Source of the DNA: an uncultured Alphaproteobacteria bacterium
GTDB taxonomy: Bacteria; Pseudomonadota; Alphaproteobacteria; CAAHEQ01; UBA3637
DNA: 60,026 nucleotides
Reading direction: 5' to 3'
Assembly (NCBI GenBank): GCA_937935995.1
Contig: CALGXF010000039.1
Coordinates: forward strand, 1 to 60,026
Every line of letters begins with the position of its first letter. The first letter of the stretch is position 1. Made by a program: the position numbers and the translations under genes. Shown here one piece after another: positions 1 through 8,443 of this stretch. The notes under the pieces were generated by a model that did not search any database, was not told the origin of the DNA, and saw only the letters and a program-made list of their open reading frames with translations.

Positions 1-82
1 AAACAAAGTATAATCATTTAATTATTAATATCAAGTAAATTTTTTATTTTTATTTACACTTTCTTGCGAATTTTAGAAACTT

Positions 83-874
83 TTATTTAAATTCAATTGC
101 TTGCCCCGGCTGCGGAAAGTGAAATACACGTGCTGCCGAGCCACCACGCAGACAAATTTCTCCGAAAGTTTGTCCCTCCCATCCGGAAGAACCCGGCGCA
201 AAAACCATTTGACCGTCCGGAACCGAAAAGATGCCTTGGCCGGTTTGAACGGGTTGCGTGACATCATTCAACGTAATACAATCAATGTTTTCAAAACACG
301 TCACATTGGTTTTAATGTTACCATATCCATCGACACTTAAAACAATATTCGATGGAACATCCGGCACATTCGTCACTTCTTCCCCCAGCAAAGCCCATGT
401 TTCAAGCGGTTGGTCTGCATGAGCCGCCAAACTGGCAACACAAGGCGGAAAAACGTCTCTGGATCTGAATTGAGAACCGTCTCGCGCACAATTGACTTTG
501 AAAATACGAGCCTTGTTTTTGATAAAAGAAAATGTAAATCCGCCAAAAACACCAATGATGCGGACATGGTTGGGAAGCTCTGCCACAGCCAGAAATTCGC
601 CCGCATTTCTATCGCGCGCTTTCAAAACGTCTTTGCGCGGTGCCGTATTATGGTAAACAAGGTGATTTTTTCCCAATTTCGAATTAAATGCCAACTGCGC
701 AACAACAAACCCTGTTTCAATTGTATTAAACGGTCGAACGGACAGTGTTCGAACCATCGGAAACGGTAAGTTTTGTAAAGAAAATTGTTCACATAATTTA
801 AGGGCGACTTCCGAAAAAGCCAAATCTTCATGGCCGGTCGATTCGCCGTAATCAGCAATAAAATCAATGTACAT
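83..874 (-). CDS. SAM hydroxide adenosyltransferase-like protein (DUF62 family)
   Basis: The 263-residue protein resembles the SAM-dependent chlorinase/fluorinase/hydroxide adenosyltransferase family, which splits S-adenosylmethionine to adenosine and methionine. The best anchors are in the C-terminal half: a segment RSRDVFPPCVASLAA that matches the family's GRDIFAPAAA helix, a VDGYGNIKTN strand (family: DxFGNxxTN), and a final GSSGWEGQTFGEI/GGSAA element (family: NSSGxLEIAxxxGSAA). The N-terminal half is divergent: it has DYGES where the family usually has DFG. The start has a GGAGGAG ribosome site. It is monocistronic and divergent from recJ. Family assignment is by motif recall only and the true substrate is unknown. 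Confidence 0.55.
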   Translation of the reverse strand: MYIDFIADYGESTGHEDLAFSEVALKLCEQFSLQNLPFPMVRTLSVRPFNTIETGFVVAQLAFNSKLGKNHLVYHNTAPRKDVLKARDRNAGEFLAVAELPNHVRIIGVFGGFTFSFIKNKARIFKVNCARDGSQFRSRDVFPPCVASLAAHADQPLETWALLGEEVTNVPDVPSNIVLSVDGYGNIKTNVTCFENIDCITLNDVTQPVQTGQGIFSVPDGQMVFAPGSSGWEGQTFGEICLRGGSAARVFHFPQPGQAIEFK

Positions 875-945
875 GATTCTCCTCCTTCAATGACGGATAT
901 TTTATCACGATTTATCAGATGCTCAATATTTTTTTAAAAAGAAGC

Positions 946-975
946 TTGCTATTTGAAAGAAAGCGGCGTTATGAT
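946..975 (+). promoter_or_regulatory. Likely recJ promoter
   Basis: TTGCTA at 946-951 and TATGAT at 970-975 are separated by 18 bases, about 30 bases ahead of the recJ start. Spacing and -10 are good for a sigma-70-type promoter, the -35 is only fair. Confidence 0.4.
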
Positions 976-1004
976 AAGCGTATCAGTACGAAAGGGACAG
1001 GAAG

Positions 1005-2774
1005 ATGGTTGTGTTGGGTGTTGAAAAGTCATTAAATCATCGCACTTGGGTTTATCGGCAAAGCGATGAAAAATCAATCGAAATGTTGGTGCAAAAATAT
1101 AATATGCCTGAAATATTGGCACGTGTTTTAGTGGCACGCCATGTTGATTTTGATGTGATTGATGCTTTTTTAAATCCGACACTGAAAAATCAATTACCGG
1201 AACCGTGTCAATTAAAAGATATGCAAAAGGCTGTTGACCGAATGGCGCAGTCTATCATGAACGGCGAAAAAATCGGCATTATGGGTGATTATGATGTGGA
1301 TGGAGCTACGTCCAGTGCTTTGTTAAAATTGTTTTTAAAAAGCCTGCGTATTAAAACGCGTGTCTTTATTCCTGACCGAGACGACGGATATGGGCCAAAT
1401 GCGAAAGAAATGCAAAAATTTTACGATGACGGCATTCGTTTGGTCGTGACGGTTGATTGCGGTATGACGGCTTTTGAACCGATTGATTTCGGGACAAAAT
1501 TGGGGTTGGACGTGATTATCTTGGATCATCATGAACCTGAAAAAAGCTTGCCCAATGCGTATGCTGTTGTGAATCCGAAACGTTTGGATGAATCTAAAGA
1601 CAATCCGTGTCATGCTTTGGCTGCCGTCGGCGTTGTCTTTTTAACGGTGGTTGCTTTGAACCGAACGTTGCGCGAAAAAGGGTTTTACACGAATATAAAA
1701 GAACCGGACTTGCGGCAATGGTTGGATTTGGTAGCTTTTGGAACTGTCTGTGACGTGGTGCCGTTGCGGGGCGTGAACAGATTATTCGTTAAATCCGGCA
1801 TTAAACAAATGGCGGCAAGACGTAACGTCGGATTAACGGCGCTTTCGGATATTGCTAAAATTACCGAAAAAATCGGGGCATATCATTTGGGATACATTTT
1901 AGGGCCGCGTGTCAATGCCGGCGGGCGGGTCGGCAAATCGGATCTCGGCATGAAATTGTTGTCGACGTTTGATGAAGTCGAAGCGATTCAGCTGGCTTCA
2001 GAATTAGAAGAGTTAAATATTTTACGTCGCACCATTGAAACGGAAGTTTTGGAAGATGCCGTTTTGCAGGCACAGGAGTCGGTTGAAAAAGGATTGCCTT
2101 TTATTTTGGTCAAAGGGGCGAATTGGCATCAGGGTGTTGTCGGCATTGTGGCCGGCCGGTTAAAAGAAAAGTACAATTTGCCGTCTTTTGTCTTGTCGAT
2201 TGAAGGCAATGAAGCCAAAGGATCCAGCCGGTCTATTCCCGGAATTGATTTAGGTGCTTTGGTTATTGAAGCGCTTAACAAAGGGATTCTCACACGCGGT
2301 GGCGGTCATCCGATGGCGGCCGGTTTTTCTTTGGACAAGTCGAAAATTAAAGACTTCGAAGACTTTTTATTATCCTTTATAGAACCGAAAATGGCGCATT
2401 TGGAAGACACTTCAAGTGTTTTGGAAGTCGACGGTGTTTTGGATATTATGGCGGTTCAAACGGACTTGTTAGATAAGCTTAATCAGTTAGAACCGTACGG
2501 GGAGGGCAATCCGGAACCGAGATTTGTCATTCATGACGTAAAAGTGGCAAAAACCATTTTAACCAACAATGGGCATATTATTTGTAAATTAGCCGGACGT
2601 AACGGCGGCTCGTTGGATGCTGTTTCTTTCCGGGCAAAAGACACGGAAATGGGGCAAAAACTTTTATCTCATGCGCCGGAACAGTTGTTTCATTTTGTGG
2701 GAAATCTGCGCCTTGATACGTGGAATGGAAAAAACAAGGTTCAGTTGTTTATTCAAGATGCGAGTTTGGCATGA
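1005..2774 (+). CDS. recJ: Single-stranded-DNA-specific exonuclease RecJ
   Basis: RecJ is a 5'-3' exonuclease on single-stranded DNA that acts in RecF-pathway recombination and mismatch or base-excision repair. The 589-residue length is normal. The DHH-family metal motifs are visible: GDYDVDGATSSALL near residue 93, TVDCGM near residue 150, and the DHH motif itself in ILDHHEPE near 172. The DHHA1 domain motif GGGHPMAAGFSL follows near residue 430. The ATG has an AGGAAG ribosome site. The stop overlaps the next gene's start as ATGA, so recJ appears cotranscribed with the chromate-transporter pair, an association that is probably incidental. Confidence 0.96.
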   Translation: MVVLGVEKSLNHRTWVYRQSDEKSIEMLVQKYNMPEILARVLVARHVDFDVIDAFLNPTLKNQLPEPCQLKDMQKAVDRMAQSIMNGEKIGIMGDYDVDGATSSALLKLFLKSLRIKTRVFIPDRDDGYGPNAKEMQKFYDDGIRLVVTVDCGMTAFEPIDFGTKLGLDVIILDHHEPEKSLPNAYAVVNPKRLDESKDNPCHALAAVGVVFLTVVALNRTLREKGFYTNIKEPDLRQWLDLVAFGTVCDVVPLRGVNRLFVKSGIKQMAARRNVGLTALSDIAKITEKIGAYHLGYILGPRVNAGGRVGKSDLGMKLLSTFDEVEAIQLASELEELNILRRTIETEVLEDAVLQAQESVEKGLPFILVKGANWHQGVVGIVAGRLKEKYNLPSFVLSIEGNEAKGSSRSIPGIDLGALVIEALNKGILTRGGGHPMAAGFSLDKSKIKDFEDFLLSFIEPKMAHLEDTSSVLEVDGVLDIMAVQTDLLDKLNQLEPYGEGNPEPRFVIHDVKVAKTILTNNGHIICKLAGRNGGSLDAVSFRAKDTEMGQKLLSHAPEQLFHFVGNLRLDTWNGKNKVQLFIQDASLA

Positions 2775-3310
2775 AAATTTATTTTGATTTATTTTGGTCA
2801 TTTTTTAAAATCGGGCTTTTTACATTCGGCGGCGGATATGCAATGTTGCCTTTATTGCAAAAAGAAATCGTTGGGAAAGGGTGGGCTACCGATGATGAGT
2901 TGTTGGATTACTATGCAATCGGTCAAGTAACGCCGGGCATTATTGCTATTAACGTATCGACATTTATCGGGTATCGCCTGAAAGGTGTTTTAGGTGCTGT
3001 TTGTACGTTGATAGGCATAATTGCGCCGTCTTTGTTGATTATTTCATCTTTGGCGTATGGATTGGCCTTTATTTGGGAAAATCCGTATGTTCAGCATGCT
3101 TTTGCCGGTATGCGGTTAATGATTGCCGCTTTATTGGCTCCGATGGTTGTTAAAATGATTCAAAAAAGTGTCATTGATTTGTGGACATTAGGTATCTTGA
3201 TTGCAGCTTTTGCCGCGACGTTCTACGGCACTGTTTCTCCGTTAATCATTGTGTTAACGGCGAGCATTTCGGGTCTTGTTTTAATCTTGATGAAAAGGCG
3301 GTTTAAATGA
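2771..3310 (+). CDS. chrA: Chromate transporter, first half-size CHR subunit
   Basis: This 179-residue membrane protein is a single CHR domain. It starts with FFKIGLFTFGGGYAMLPLL, the family hallmark, followed by QVTPGIIAINVSTFIGY, the second conserved motif. Short-chain ChrA proteins work as two-gene pairs whose products have opposite topologies. The next gene is the partner. A longer in-frame start inside recJ exists, but the ATG at 2771 overlapping the recJ stop as ATGA begins exactly at the conserved domain. The family exports chromate, but many members have no proven substrate. Confidence 0.9.
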   Translation: MKIYFDLFWSFFKIGLFTFGGGYAMLPLLQKEIVGKGWATDDELLDYYAIGQVTPGIIAINVSTFIGYRLKGVLGAVCTLIGIIAPSLLIISSLAYGLAFIWENPYVQHAFAGMRLMIAALLAPMVVKMIQKSVIDLWTLGILIAAFAATFYGTVSPLIIVLTASISGLVLILMKRRFK

Positions 3311-3849
3311 TTTATGTAACGCTTTTTACGGAATTTTTTAAAATCGGTTTGTTCGCCATCGGCGGCGGTTTGGCAACTATTCCGTTTTTGTTTCAATTGA
3401 CTGAAAAATTTGACTGGTTCAATGTCGCAGAATTAACAAACATGATTGCCGTGTCTGAATCAACACCGGGTCCGTTGGGTGTGAATATGGCAACTTATGC
3501 CGGTATTCAGGCGGCAGGTCTTCTCGGTGGTGTTGTCGCAACATTGGGGCTGGTTGTTCCGTCGCTTATCATTATTATTTTAATCAGCCAAATTTTAGAA
3601 AAGTTTAAAACCAATCCTTATGTTTCTGCGGCTTTTTACGGATTACGGCCGGCTGTGGCAGCCATGATTTTCTCGTTTTTATGTGTGTTGTTGGAAATGA
3701 TTGTGTATCAAGTCCCGTCAGGCCAGCCGTTTATCATCCAATCGATTCTGTTTTTATGTTATTTAATTTTGGTATTCCGGTTTAAATTTCATCCTATCTT
3801 CTTTATTTGTTTAGGGGCTATCGTCGGCGTTTTGTTAGGAAACACCTAA
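3307..3849 (+). CDS. chrA: Chromate transporter, second half-size CHR subunit
   Basis: The 180-residue partner of the previous CHR protein. It repeats the same architecture: FFKIGLFAIGGGLATIPFL near the N-terminus, then SESTPGPLGVNMATYAG. It begins with an ATGA overlap on the preceding gene, so the two are translationally coupled and probably form a heterodimer. Its stop codon overlaps the stop of the convergent hypothetical gene by four bases (CTAA). Five or six hydrophobic segments fill most of the chain. Confidence 0.9.
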   Translation: MIYVTLFTEFFKIGLFAIGGGLATIPFLFQLTEKFDWFNVAELTNMIAVSESTPGPLGVNMATYAGIQAAGLLGGVVATLGLVVPSLIIIILISQILEKFKTNPYVSAAFYGLRPAVAAMIFSFLCVLLEMIVYQVPSGQPFIIQSILFLCYLILVFRFKFHPIFFICLGAIVGVLLGNT

Positions 3850-4682
3850 TCTCTTCCTTTTTTCATTTTCATATAAGTCTCTTGCACCTGAAATGGATCA
3901 TATGAAATCGGCATATTCGGTTTTTCAAGATTTCCTCTGTAGACCGGCAAATCTTTAAGAGCAATATCTTTTGAAATTTCACGAAGACGTTTATCTTTGG
4001 AAAGTATTCCATAAAAATAACTTAATGAAGCCGCCGCTTCTTTGTTTCCTTTTTTCATGGCAAGTTGGGATTGTTCAAGAGCCCATTTTTGCAAAATCGC
4101 TAAGTCTTTAGGTGTGCGAATGTCAACATGAAATTGATAAGTATCATCTCTGGCGCCCATTTTTTCAGTTTTTTCAATTAATTTAGCAAGTTGCGCGTCT
4201 GAAACGAATAAAGAAACAATAGGACGTTTCGTTTCCGGATCCTCAAAAACACTTACTTTTGTTATTCCATTTCTTGAATATTCTCCCATTTTAGCTCTCG
4301 AAAATTCTTCATGAGGATGATCTTCAAAAACTCCCTTCTTTTCTATCTTGTCAGCATTGTTTATGTATTCTTGGAAATAAGGCTTGGGCAGAGAGGAGGA
4401 ACAAGCAGATAAAAACTCTTTTAACGTGCTTGATAAAGGCTTAGAGGCAAGATTATTTTTTTCCAATTTCTTTTGGAAGTCTTCCTCTTTGACAAAGGAT
4501 ACACCAGAGGGGAGTGGGGTTTCATGACCCAAAACCCTTTCATTATCAGTGAATAAATAGGCTGATTTAGGAGCATCTTTATCTGCTGATTGCTCTTCAT
4601 AGAAACGAGACTGAGCAGGTGTCAATTGTTCTGTCTCTGCTAATTTTAAGTTCTCTCCATTTTTAACTTTATCAGTTGACAT
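3846..4682 (-). CDS. Hypothetical protein, soluble, no recognised domain
   Basis: I do not recognise this 278-residue protein. It has no signal peptide or membrane segment, is rich in Lys and Glu, and has mostly helical character in the C-terminal third. The N-terminal 60 residues look disordered (polar, Glu/Lys/Ser/Asp). The first ATG at 4694 is itself part of the GGAGGG ribosome site, so translation most likely begins at 4682 (MSTDKVK). Composition is more AT-rich and Lys-rich than the flanking housekeeping genes, which would fit a lineage-specific or acquired gene. The lack of signals argues against a simple secreted enzyme; an effector role is possible but unsupported. Confidence 0.7.
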   Translation of the reverse strand: MSTDKVKNGENLKLAETEQLTPAQSRFYEEQSADKDAPKSAYLFTDNERVLGHETPLPSGVSFVKEEDFQKKLEKNNLASKPLSSTLKEFLSACSSSLPKPYFQEYINNADKIEKKGVFEDHPHEEFSRAKMGEYSRNGITKVSVFEDPETKRPIVSLFVSDAQLAKLIEKTEKMGARDDTYQFHVDIRTPKDLAILQKWALEQSQLAMKKGNKEAAASLSYFYGILSKDKRLREISKDIALKDLPVYRGNLEKPNMPISYDPFQVQETYMKMKKGRD

Positions 4683-4775
4683 GTAACCCTCCATTTAAAA
4701 TAAGTTGCTCTTTATATTTTAACATGATTACATCATGATTGCTAATAATAATATGCGATTTTCTAAAAAAAGTGC

Positions 4776-4804
4776 TTGACTCTCATAAAAAAGGCATGTA
4801 TACA
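4776..4804 (+). promoter_or_regulatory. Promoter of tRNA-Glu
   Basis: TTGACT (4776-4781) and TATACA (4799-4804) are separated by exactly 17 bases and lie 29 bases before the mature tRNA 5' end. This is the clearest sigma-70-type promoter in the left part of the window. Confidence 0.75.
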
Positions 4805-4833
4805 TAAGCGTACTTTGAAAAAGCCGATACGAT

Positions 4834-4909
4834 GACCCCATCGTCTAGAGGCCTAGGACATCGCCCTTTCACGGCGGTAACGAGGGTTCGACTCCCTCTG
4901 GGGTCGCCA
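4834..4909 (+). tRNA. tRNA-Glu(TTC)
   Basis: The 76-base gene folds as a standard cloverleaf. The acceptor stem is GACCCCA paired with TGGGGTC, the anticodon loop CTTTCAC gives anticodon TTC, the T arm is GAGGG-TTCGACT-CCCTC, and the 3' CCA is encoded. It has its own promoter and a strong hairpin immediately downstream. A 19-base copy of its 3' end recurs at 5053-5071. Confidence 0.97.
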
Positions 4910-4910
4910 G

Positions 4911-4950
4911 ATAATACAAAACCACCTTTAAAAAGGTGGTTTTGTATTAT
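4911..4950 (+). terminator. Hairpin terminator after tRNA-Glu
   Basis: A perfect 19-base inverted repeat (4911-4929 with 4932-4950) with a two-base loop directly follows the tRNA CCA end. The stem contains the GG-TTTT stretch that replaces a separate T-tract, and being symmetric it may act in both directions. A degenerate second copy follows the duplicated tRNA end near 5073-5108. Confidence 0.65.
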
Positions 4951-5108
4951 TTGAATTATCAAGGAGTTGAACCCGAGTAGAGGGTTTGCTCGCGCAGCGG
5001 ACGTCCGATAGGACGGTCCCGAATGAAATGAGGGATGAGGCTATAGCCGAACACTCCCTCTGGGGTCGCCAACAAAAACCACCTTATGGGTGTTTTGTGT
5101 TATTTGAC
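4951..5108 (+). repeat. tRNA-Glu-associated hairpin element with partial tRNA 3' copy
   Basis: This stretch holds a GATA-capped hairpin (CGTCC/GGACG, 5002-5015) and the perfect palindrome GGCTATAGCC (5039-5048), then an exact 19-base copy of the tRNA-Glu 3' end (5053-5071). A degenerate copy of the downstream terminator follows. The arrangement resembles the product of insertion at, or duplication of, the tRNA 3' end. A related element lies next to tRNA-Ser near 20.9 kb. No recombinase gene is present. From 5109 to about 5304 I see no gene or clear signal. Confidence 0.6.
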
Positions 5109-5304
5109 ATCATCTTCTCCTATAGAAATTTTCTCTTGACGTAGACAAAAACGCCCCACCTGGGACACCGAGGAGTAAAAAGCTTTCAGAATAGGGCTGG
5201 TTTGGGTATAAAGCCTAACCAGGAAAATAGCGTAAATTGCTTCTAAAACGACACATACAGCAAGCGTTTCCTATCAGTTTCCTGAAATATTTAAATATTG
5301 ATTA

Positions 5305-5336
5305 AACAAAAAACGCCTTACTCGAAAGTAAGGCGT
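5305..5336 (-). terminator. Rho-independent terminator of hisS
   Basis: The 9-bp stem ACGCCTTAC/GTAAGGCGT (5313-5321, 5328-5336) with a six-base loop is followed on the minus strand by a run of six T. It lies six bases past the hisS stop codon. Confidence 0.9.
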
Positions 5337-5341
5337 AAGAA

Positions 5342-6715
5342 TTAATCACGTTCTAAACTTTTTATAATTTTAGGAGCATTTTGTCGCATATTATCTTGAT
5401 GTTTTTTAATATGAACGATAGCTTTTTGAAGAGGAAGAGTAACCTGATTCCCGGTTTCCATTTCTTTTATTGTAACGGCGCCTGCTTTTTCTTCATCTTC
5501 TCCAATAACCGCAACTAACGGAACACCTATTTTATTTGCATATTGCATTTTTTTGTTAAATTTGGAGTTATTCATAAATAACTCTACATTTACTTTTTCT
5601 TTTCTTAATGCAGCAGCTAATTTTAATGCATAATCAGATTTATCAGCAAATGGTGCAATTAAAACAGATGTCGTTGTTTTAATGCTTGATTGTTGAAGCA
5701 TATTTCTATTTTTTAACTGATCAAAGAGACGTGTCAAACCAATCGATATTCCGACTCCCGGCATTTTTTCATTTGTATAAAACGATGATAAATTATCGTA
5801 TCGACCGCCAGAACAAATACTGCCGATATCGGGATGATTTTTTATCATGGTTTCATAGACCGTACCTGTATAGTAGTCCAAACCTCTGGTAATACTCAAG
5901 TCTATAGTGTAGTTATCTTCAGGAATCGATAACAGTTTCATGCCGTGAACAACACTTTCCAGTTCCTTGACACCTAATCGATATAACGGATTTTGTGCAG
6001 GAAAAGCATTTAACTTTTGAATAAGCTCTTCAGATGATCCTTTTATAGATATAAAATTAATAATTTCATCAATCTTATTTGAAGGAATATGCAACGTTTC
6101 GAGTTCATTTATTACTTGATCTTTTCCGATTTTAGCAATCTTATCAATAACATGAAGAACATCCAACGTTTGTTCGGAGGTAAGCGTTAAGTACTCACAA
6201 AGACCATTTAAAACTTTTCGGTTGTTTATGTGAATTTGAAAGTCCTTTAATCCGAGTTCTTTGAAAACATGAAAAATGACAGCCGGCATTTCAGCATCAT
6301 AAGAAACATCCAAATCTCCACGACCTACGACATCGATGTCACATTGATAAAATTCCCGAAAGCGCCCCTTTTGCGGCCGCTCACCTCTGTAAACCTTTCC
6401 AATGTGATACCTTTTAAAAGGAAAGACAAGATCGTTTTGGTGCATCACAACATATCTGGCCAATGGAACAGTTAGATCAAAGCGCAAAGCTAAATCTGTA
6501 TCGCCTTTTTTAAAACTATAAATTTGTTTTTCCGTCTCTCCGCCTGCTTTAGCAAGTAAAACTTCCGATAATTCCATAACAGGTGTATCAATCGGAACAA
6601 AACCAAAAGATTCAAAAACTTCGGCAATTATTTTTTGCATTTTGCTCATAATGAGCTGATCAGCAGGCGATAATTCCATAAAACCAGCCGGAATCCGCGG
6701 CACTATTTTTGACAT
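5342..6715 (-). CDS. hisS: Histidyl-tRNA synthetase
   Basis: This class II aminoacyl-tRNA synthetase charges tRNA-His. The 457-residue chain shows motif 1 around FVPIDTPVMELSE, motif 2 as VYRGERPQKGRFREFYQ, and the histidine-specific motifs LDYYTGTVYE and SGGRYDNL. Motif 3 is GVGISIGLTRL. A C-terminal anticodon-binding domain of about 90 residues follows. The start is supported by an AAAGGA site seven bases upstream. It is transcribed alone and ends in a strong terminator. It is slightly longer than many bacterial HisRS through a Lys-rich C-terminal tail. Confidence 0.97.
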   Translation of the reverse strand: MSKIVPRIPAGFMELSPADQLIMSKMQKIIAEVFESFGFVPIDTPVMELSEVLLAKAGGETEKQIYSFKKGDTDLALRFDLTVPLARYVVMHQNDLVFPFKRYHIGKVYRGERPQKGRFREFYQCDIDVVGRGDLDVSYDAEMPAVIFHVFKELGLKDFQIHINNRKVLNGLCEYLTLTSEQTLDVLHVIDKIAKIGKDQVINELETLHIPSNKIDEIINFISIKGSSEELIQKLNAFPAQNPLYRLGVKELESVVHGMKLLSIPEDNYTIDLSITRGLDYYTGTVYETMIKNHPDIGSICSGGRYDNLSSFYTNEKMPGVGISIGLTRLFDQLKNRNMLQQSSIKTTTSVLIAPFADKSDYALKLAAALRKEKVNVELFMNNSKFNKKMQYANKIGVPLVAVIGEDEEKAGAVTIKEMETGNQVTLPLQKAIVHIKKHQDNMRQNAPKIIKSLERD

Positions 6716-6775
6716 GATAATTCCTTTAAATAAATTTTCAATTAATTAGGTTTTAATTTTCAAAAAAACAAGTTT

Positions 6776-6799
6776 ATAATGGATAAAATTCACCATTAT
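6776..6799 (-). terminator. Possible weak terminator of the radical SAM cassette
   Basis: An AT-rich hairpin (ATAATGG/CCATTAT, ten-base loop) is followed on the minus strand by a seven-T run at 6762-6768. The stem is weak. It sits between the small peptide gene and hisS. Confidence 0.35.
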
Positions 6800-6840
6800 T
6801 TATAACTAATACAACATTAAAATGCCTTTTTAAATCATGC

Positions 6841-6918
6841 TTAATCATGACAACGCTCGTTTGCTTTCGTATCAACCGAATTAATTCCGGGAGCAGATTT
6901 TACAGCAATTATTTCCAT
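6841..6918 (-). CDS. 25-residue peptide, candidate RiPP precursor
   Basis: A 25-codon frame begins with ATG at 6918 and ends with TAA at 6841. It is preceded by a strong AAAGGTGG ribosome site eight bases upstream. The peptide starts MEIIAVKSAPGINSV and ends KANERCHD, so it has one Cys close to the C-terminus next to His and Asp. It lies 35 bases downstream of the radical SAM/SPASM gene on the same strand. Short peptides placed beside SPASM enzymes are the usual substrates of RiPP maturases, for example in thioether or C-C cross-linking. Alternatively it is a chance frame, but the ribosome site and position argue against that. No exporter or protease gene is adjacent. Confidence 0.55.
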   Translation of the reverse strand: MEIIAVKSAPGINSVDTKANERCHD

Positions 6919-6953
6919 ATTTTTCACCACCTTTCAATTTTACTTTATTACAT

Positions 6954-8297
6954 TCACGAAGAAAAAGTTGCTTTATAAAACCGATACAAAATATAGGGCA
7001 TAATGTGCTTTATTATTTCACATCGGTACATATCGACTTGATTACTAGATCCACTTCCTCTATAATTGCGCGTTGGACATCCTCCTCCGCAAAAAAATTG
7101 GAAAGGACAGGACTTACATTTAGGACGTTCTTCTGAAACTACTTGGCATCCTCGTCGGGCTTCTCTACGGTAGTCATATTTAATTTCAAAACAGCCATTT
7201 TCTTTATTAAACTCCCCAACGCCCAAAGCTGGAAAAAGCTCATGATCTTTTCGTTGAACTTCAACGCAGGTACTCATAACTCCGCTTGGACTAATCACTA
7301 ATCTGTTATGAACATTTCCATCACAAAAAACAATAGGCGCCACCATCATATTCATATATGGGAAACATATAATATCAACACCAAGCTCCGCACCAATTTC
7401 TATACACGCCTTTAACTTTTCTACAAAGGCTTTAGCAGGAGGAGGCTGTAGTAAAATATTATTAGTTGCTCCCCGTCCACCTGGCGTAACTGGTTCAAAA
7501 TGTATTTTTTTTATACCGAGATTTGCAAGGTATCTAACGGAATCTTCCATATAATCCAACGAAAAGTTAGTTACAGTTGCTCGAATTTTTACGTCCAAAT
7601 TCTCTTTAACTAATTTTTTTATTGTTTTTTCTACTTTATTAGAGGACGGATTAGCATCTTGCAAAGGACGTTGAAAATTTTGAACCTTGGGTATACCATC
7701 CATTGATAAGCTTACTTTAAAGTTGTTTTCACAAAGAAATAAAAGCGTATCATCAGAAGTTATACCATTCGTTGTAATTGCATATTTAAACTTGACTCCA
7801 CTTTTTTTAGCTACTTTTTTTGAATAAGTAACCATCTCTTTCAGTAATTTTACTTCAATTGTCGGTTCTCCACCAAATGCAGCCAATGTAATGGGACGAC
7901 CATTAGCAAGTGAAATTGCTAAATCAATTCCTTTGTGTATGTAAGAGAGTGGCATTTTTTCCCCAACATTTAGAGCATCTAAAAAACAATAACTACACCG
8001 ACAGTTACATCGTTCGGTTAAAGAAAAAACAACTGTTAATTCATCATTTAATTTAGAAGTGTCTTGATTGAGACAATCAAAAACACCGCTTTTAAGGGCC
8101 TGATTATAAATTTCGGGAGAACTTGCCTTTTCTGAAGGAAACTTACATGCAGTAAAGCGCCCGTTAATATTTGTAAAAGCGATCAGAAACTGTTTATCAG
8201 AATTAAGTTCTATTGCTGGTAGACCATTCCACAATTTTGCAATTACTTCTGGCGGATTACTTGATTGTCTTTTCGTTTCTTGTTTTTGAGTGATCAT
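6954..8297 (-). CDS. Radical SAM/SPASM peptide maturase
   Basis: The 447-residue protein has the radical SAM cluster motif CNCRCSYC (CxxxCxxC) near residue 99 and the following GGEP SAM-binding motif near residue 142. A C-terminal SPASM region supplies auxiliary Fe-S cluster cysteines (CVEVQ, RGCQ, CKSCPFQFFCGGGCP, YRCEI). The first 90 residues form an extra N-terminal domain. The family modifies peptides or activates enzymes by radical chemistry. A 25-residue peptide gene follows at 35 bases and is the likely substrate. The start at 8297 has a GGAG site seven bases upstream. The exact reaction (thioether, C-C or other) cannot be read from the sequence. It is not a close match to sulfatase maturase, where a sulfatase neighbour would be expected. 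Confidence 0.88.
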   Translation of the reverse strand: MITQKQETKRQSSNPPEVIAKLWNGLPAIELNSDKQFLIAFTNINGRFTACKFPSEKASSPEIYNQALKSGVFDCLNQDTSKLNDELTVVFSLTERCNCRCSYCFLDALNVGEKMPLSYIHKGIDLAISLANGRPITLAAFGGEPTIEVKLLKEMVTYSKKVAKKSGVKFKYAITTNGITSDDTLLFLCENNFKVSLSMDGIPKVQNFQRPLQDANPSSNKVEKTIKKLVKENLDVKIRATVTNFSLDYMEDSVRYLANLGIKKIHFEPVTPGGRGATNNILLQPPPAKAFVEKLKACIEIGAELGVDIICFPYMNMMVAPIVFCDGNVHNRLVISPSGVMSTCVEVQRKDHELFPALGVGEFNKENGCFEIKYDYRREARRGCQVVSEERPKCKSCPFQFFCGGGCPTRNYRGSGSSNQVDMYRCEIIKHIMPYILYRFYKATFSS

Positions 8298-8443
8298 AAT
8301 AAATCTCCATTTGATTTATATTTTATACAAAAAAAATTCAAAAATTACAAGTTATTTTTGAAAAATAAATTAAATATACATTGTTACCTTGACAAAACGG
8401 ACAAAAAATGTTCCTTTATACAAAACAGGGAAAGGAGTTTTTG

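Noticed and set aside
4951..5108. Prophage or integrative element at tRNA-Glu
   Set aside because: There is no integrase or cargo gene, and the copy of the tRNA end is only about 160 bases away.
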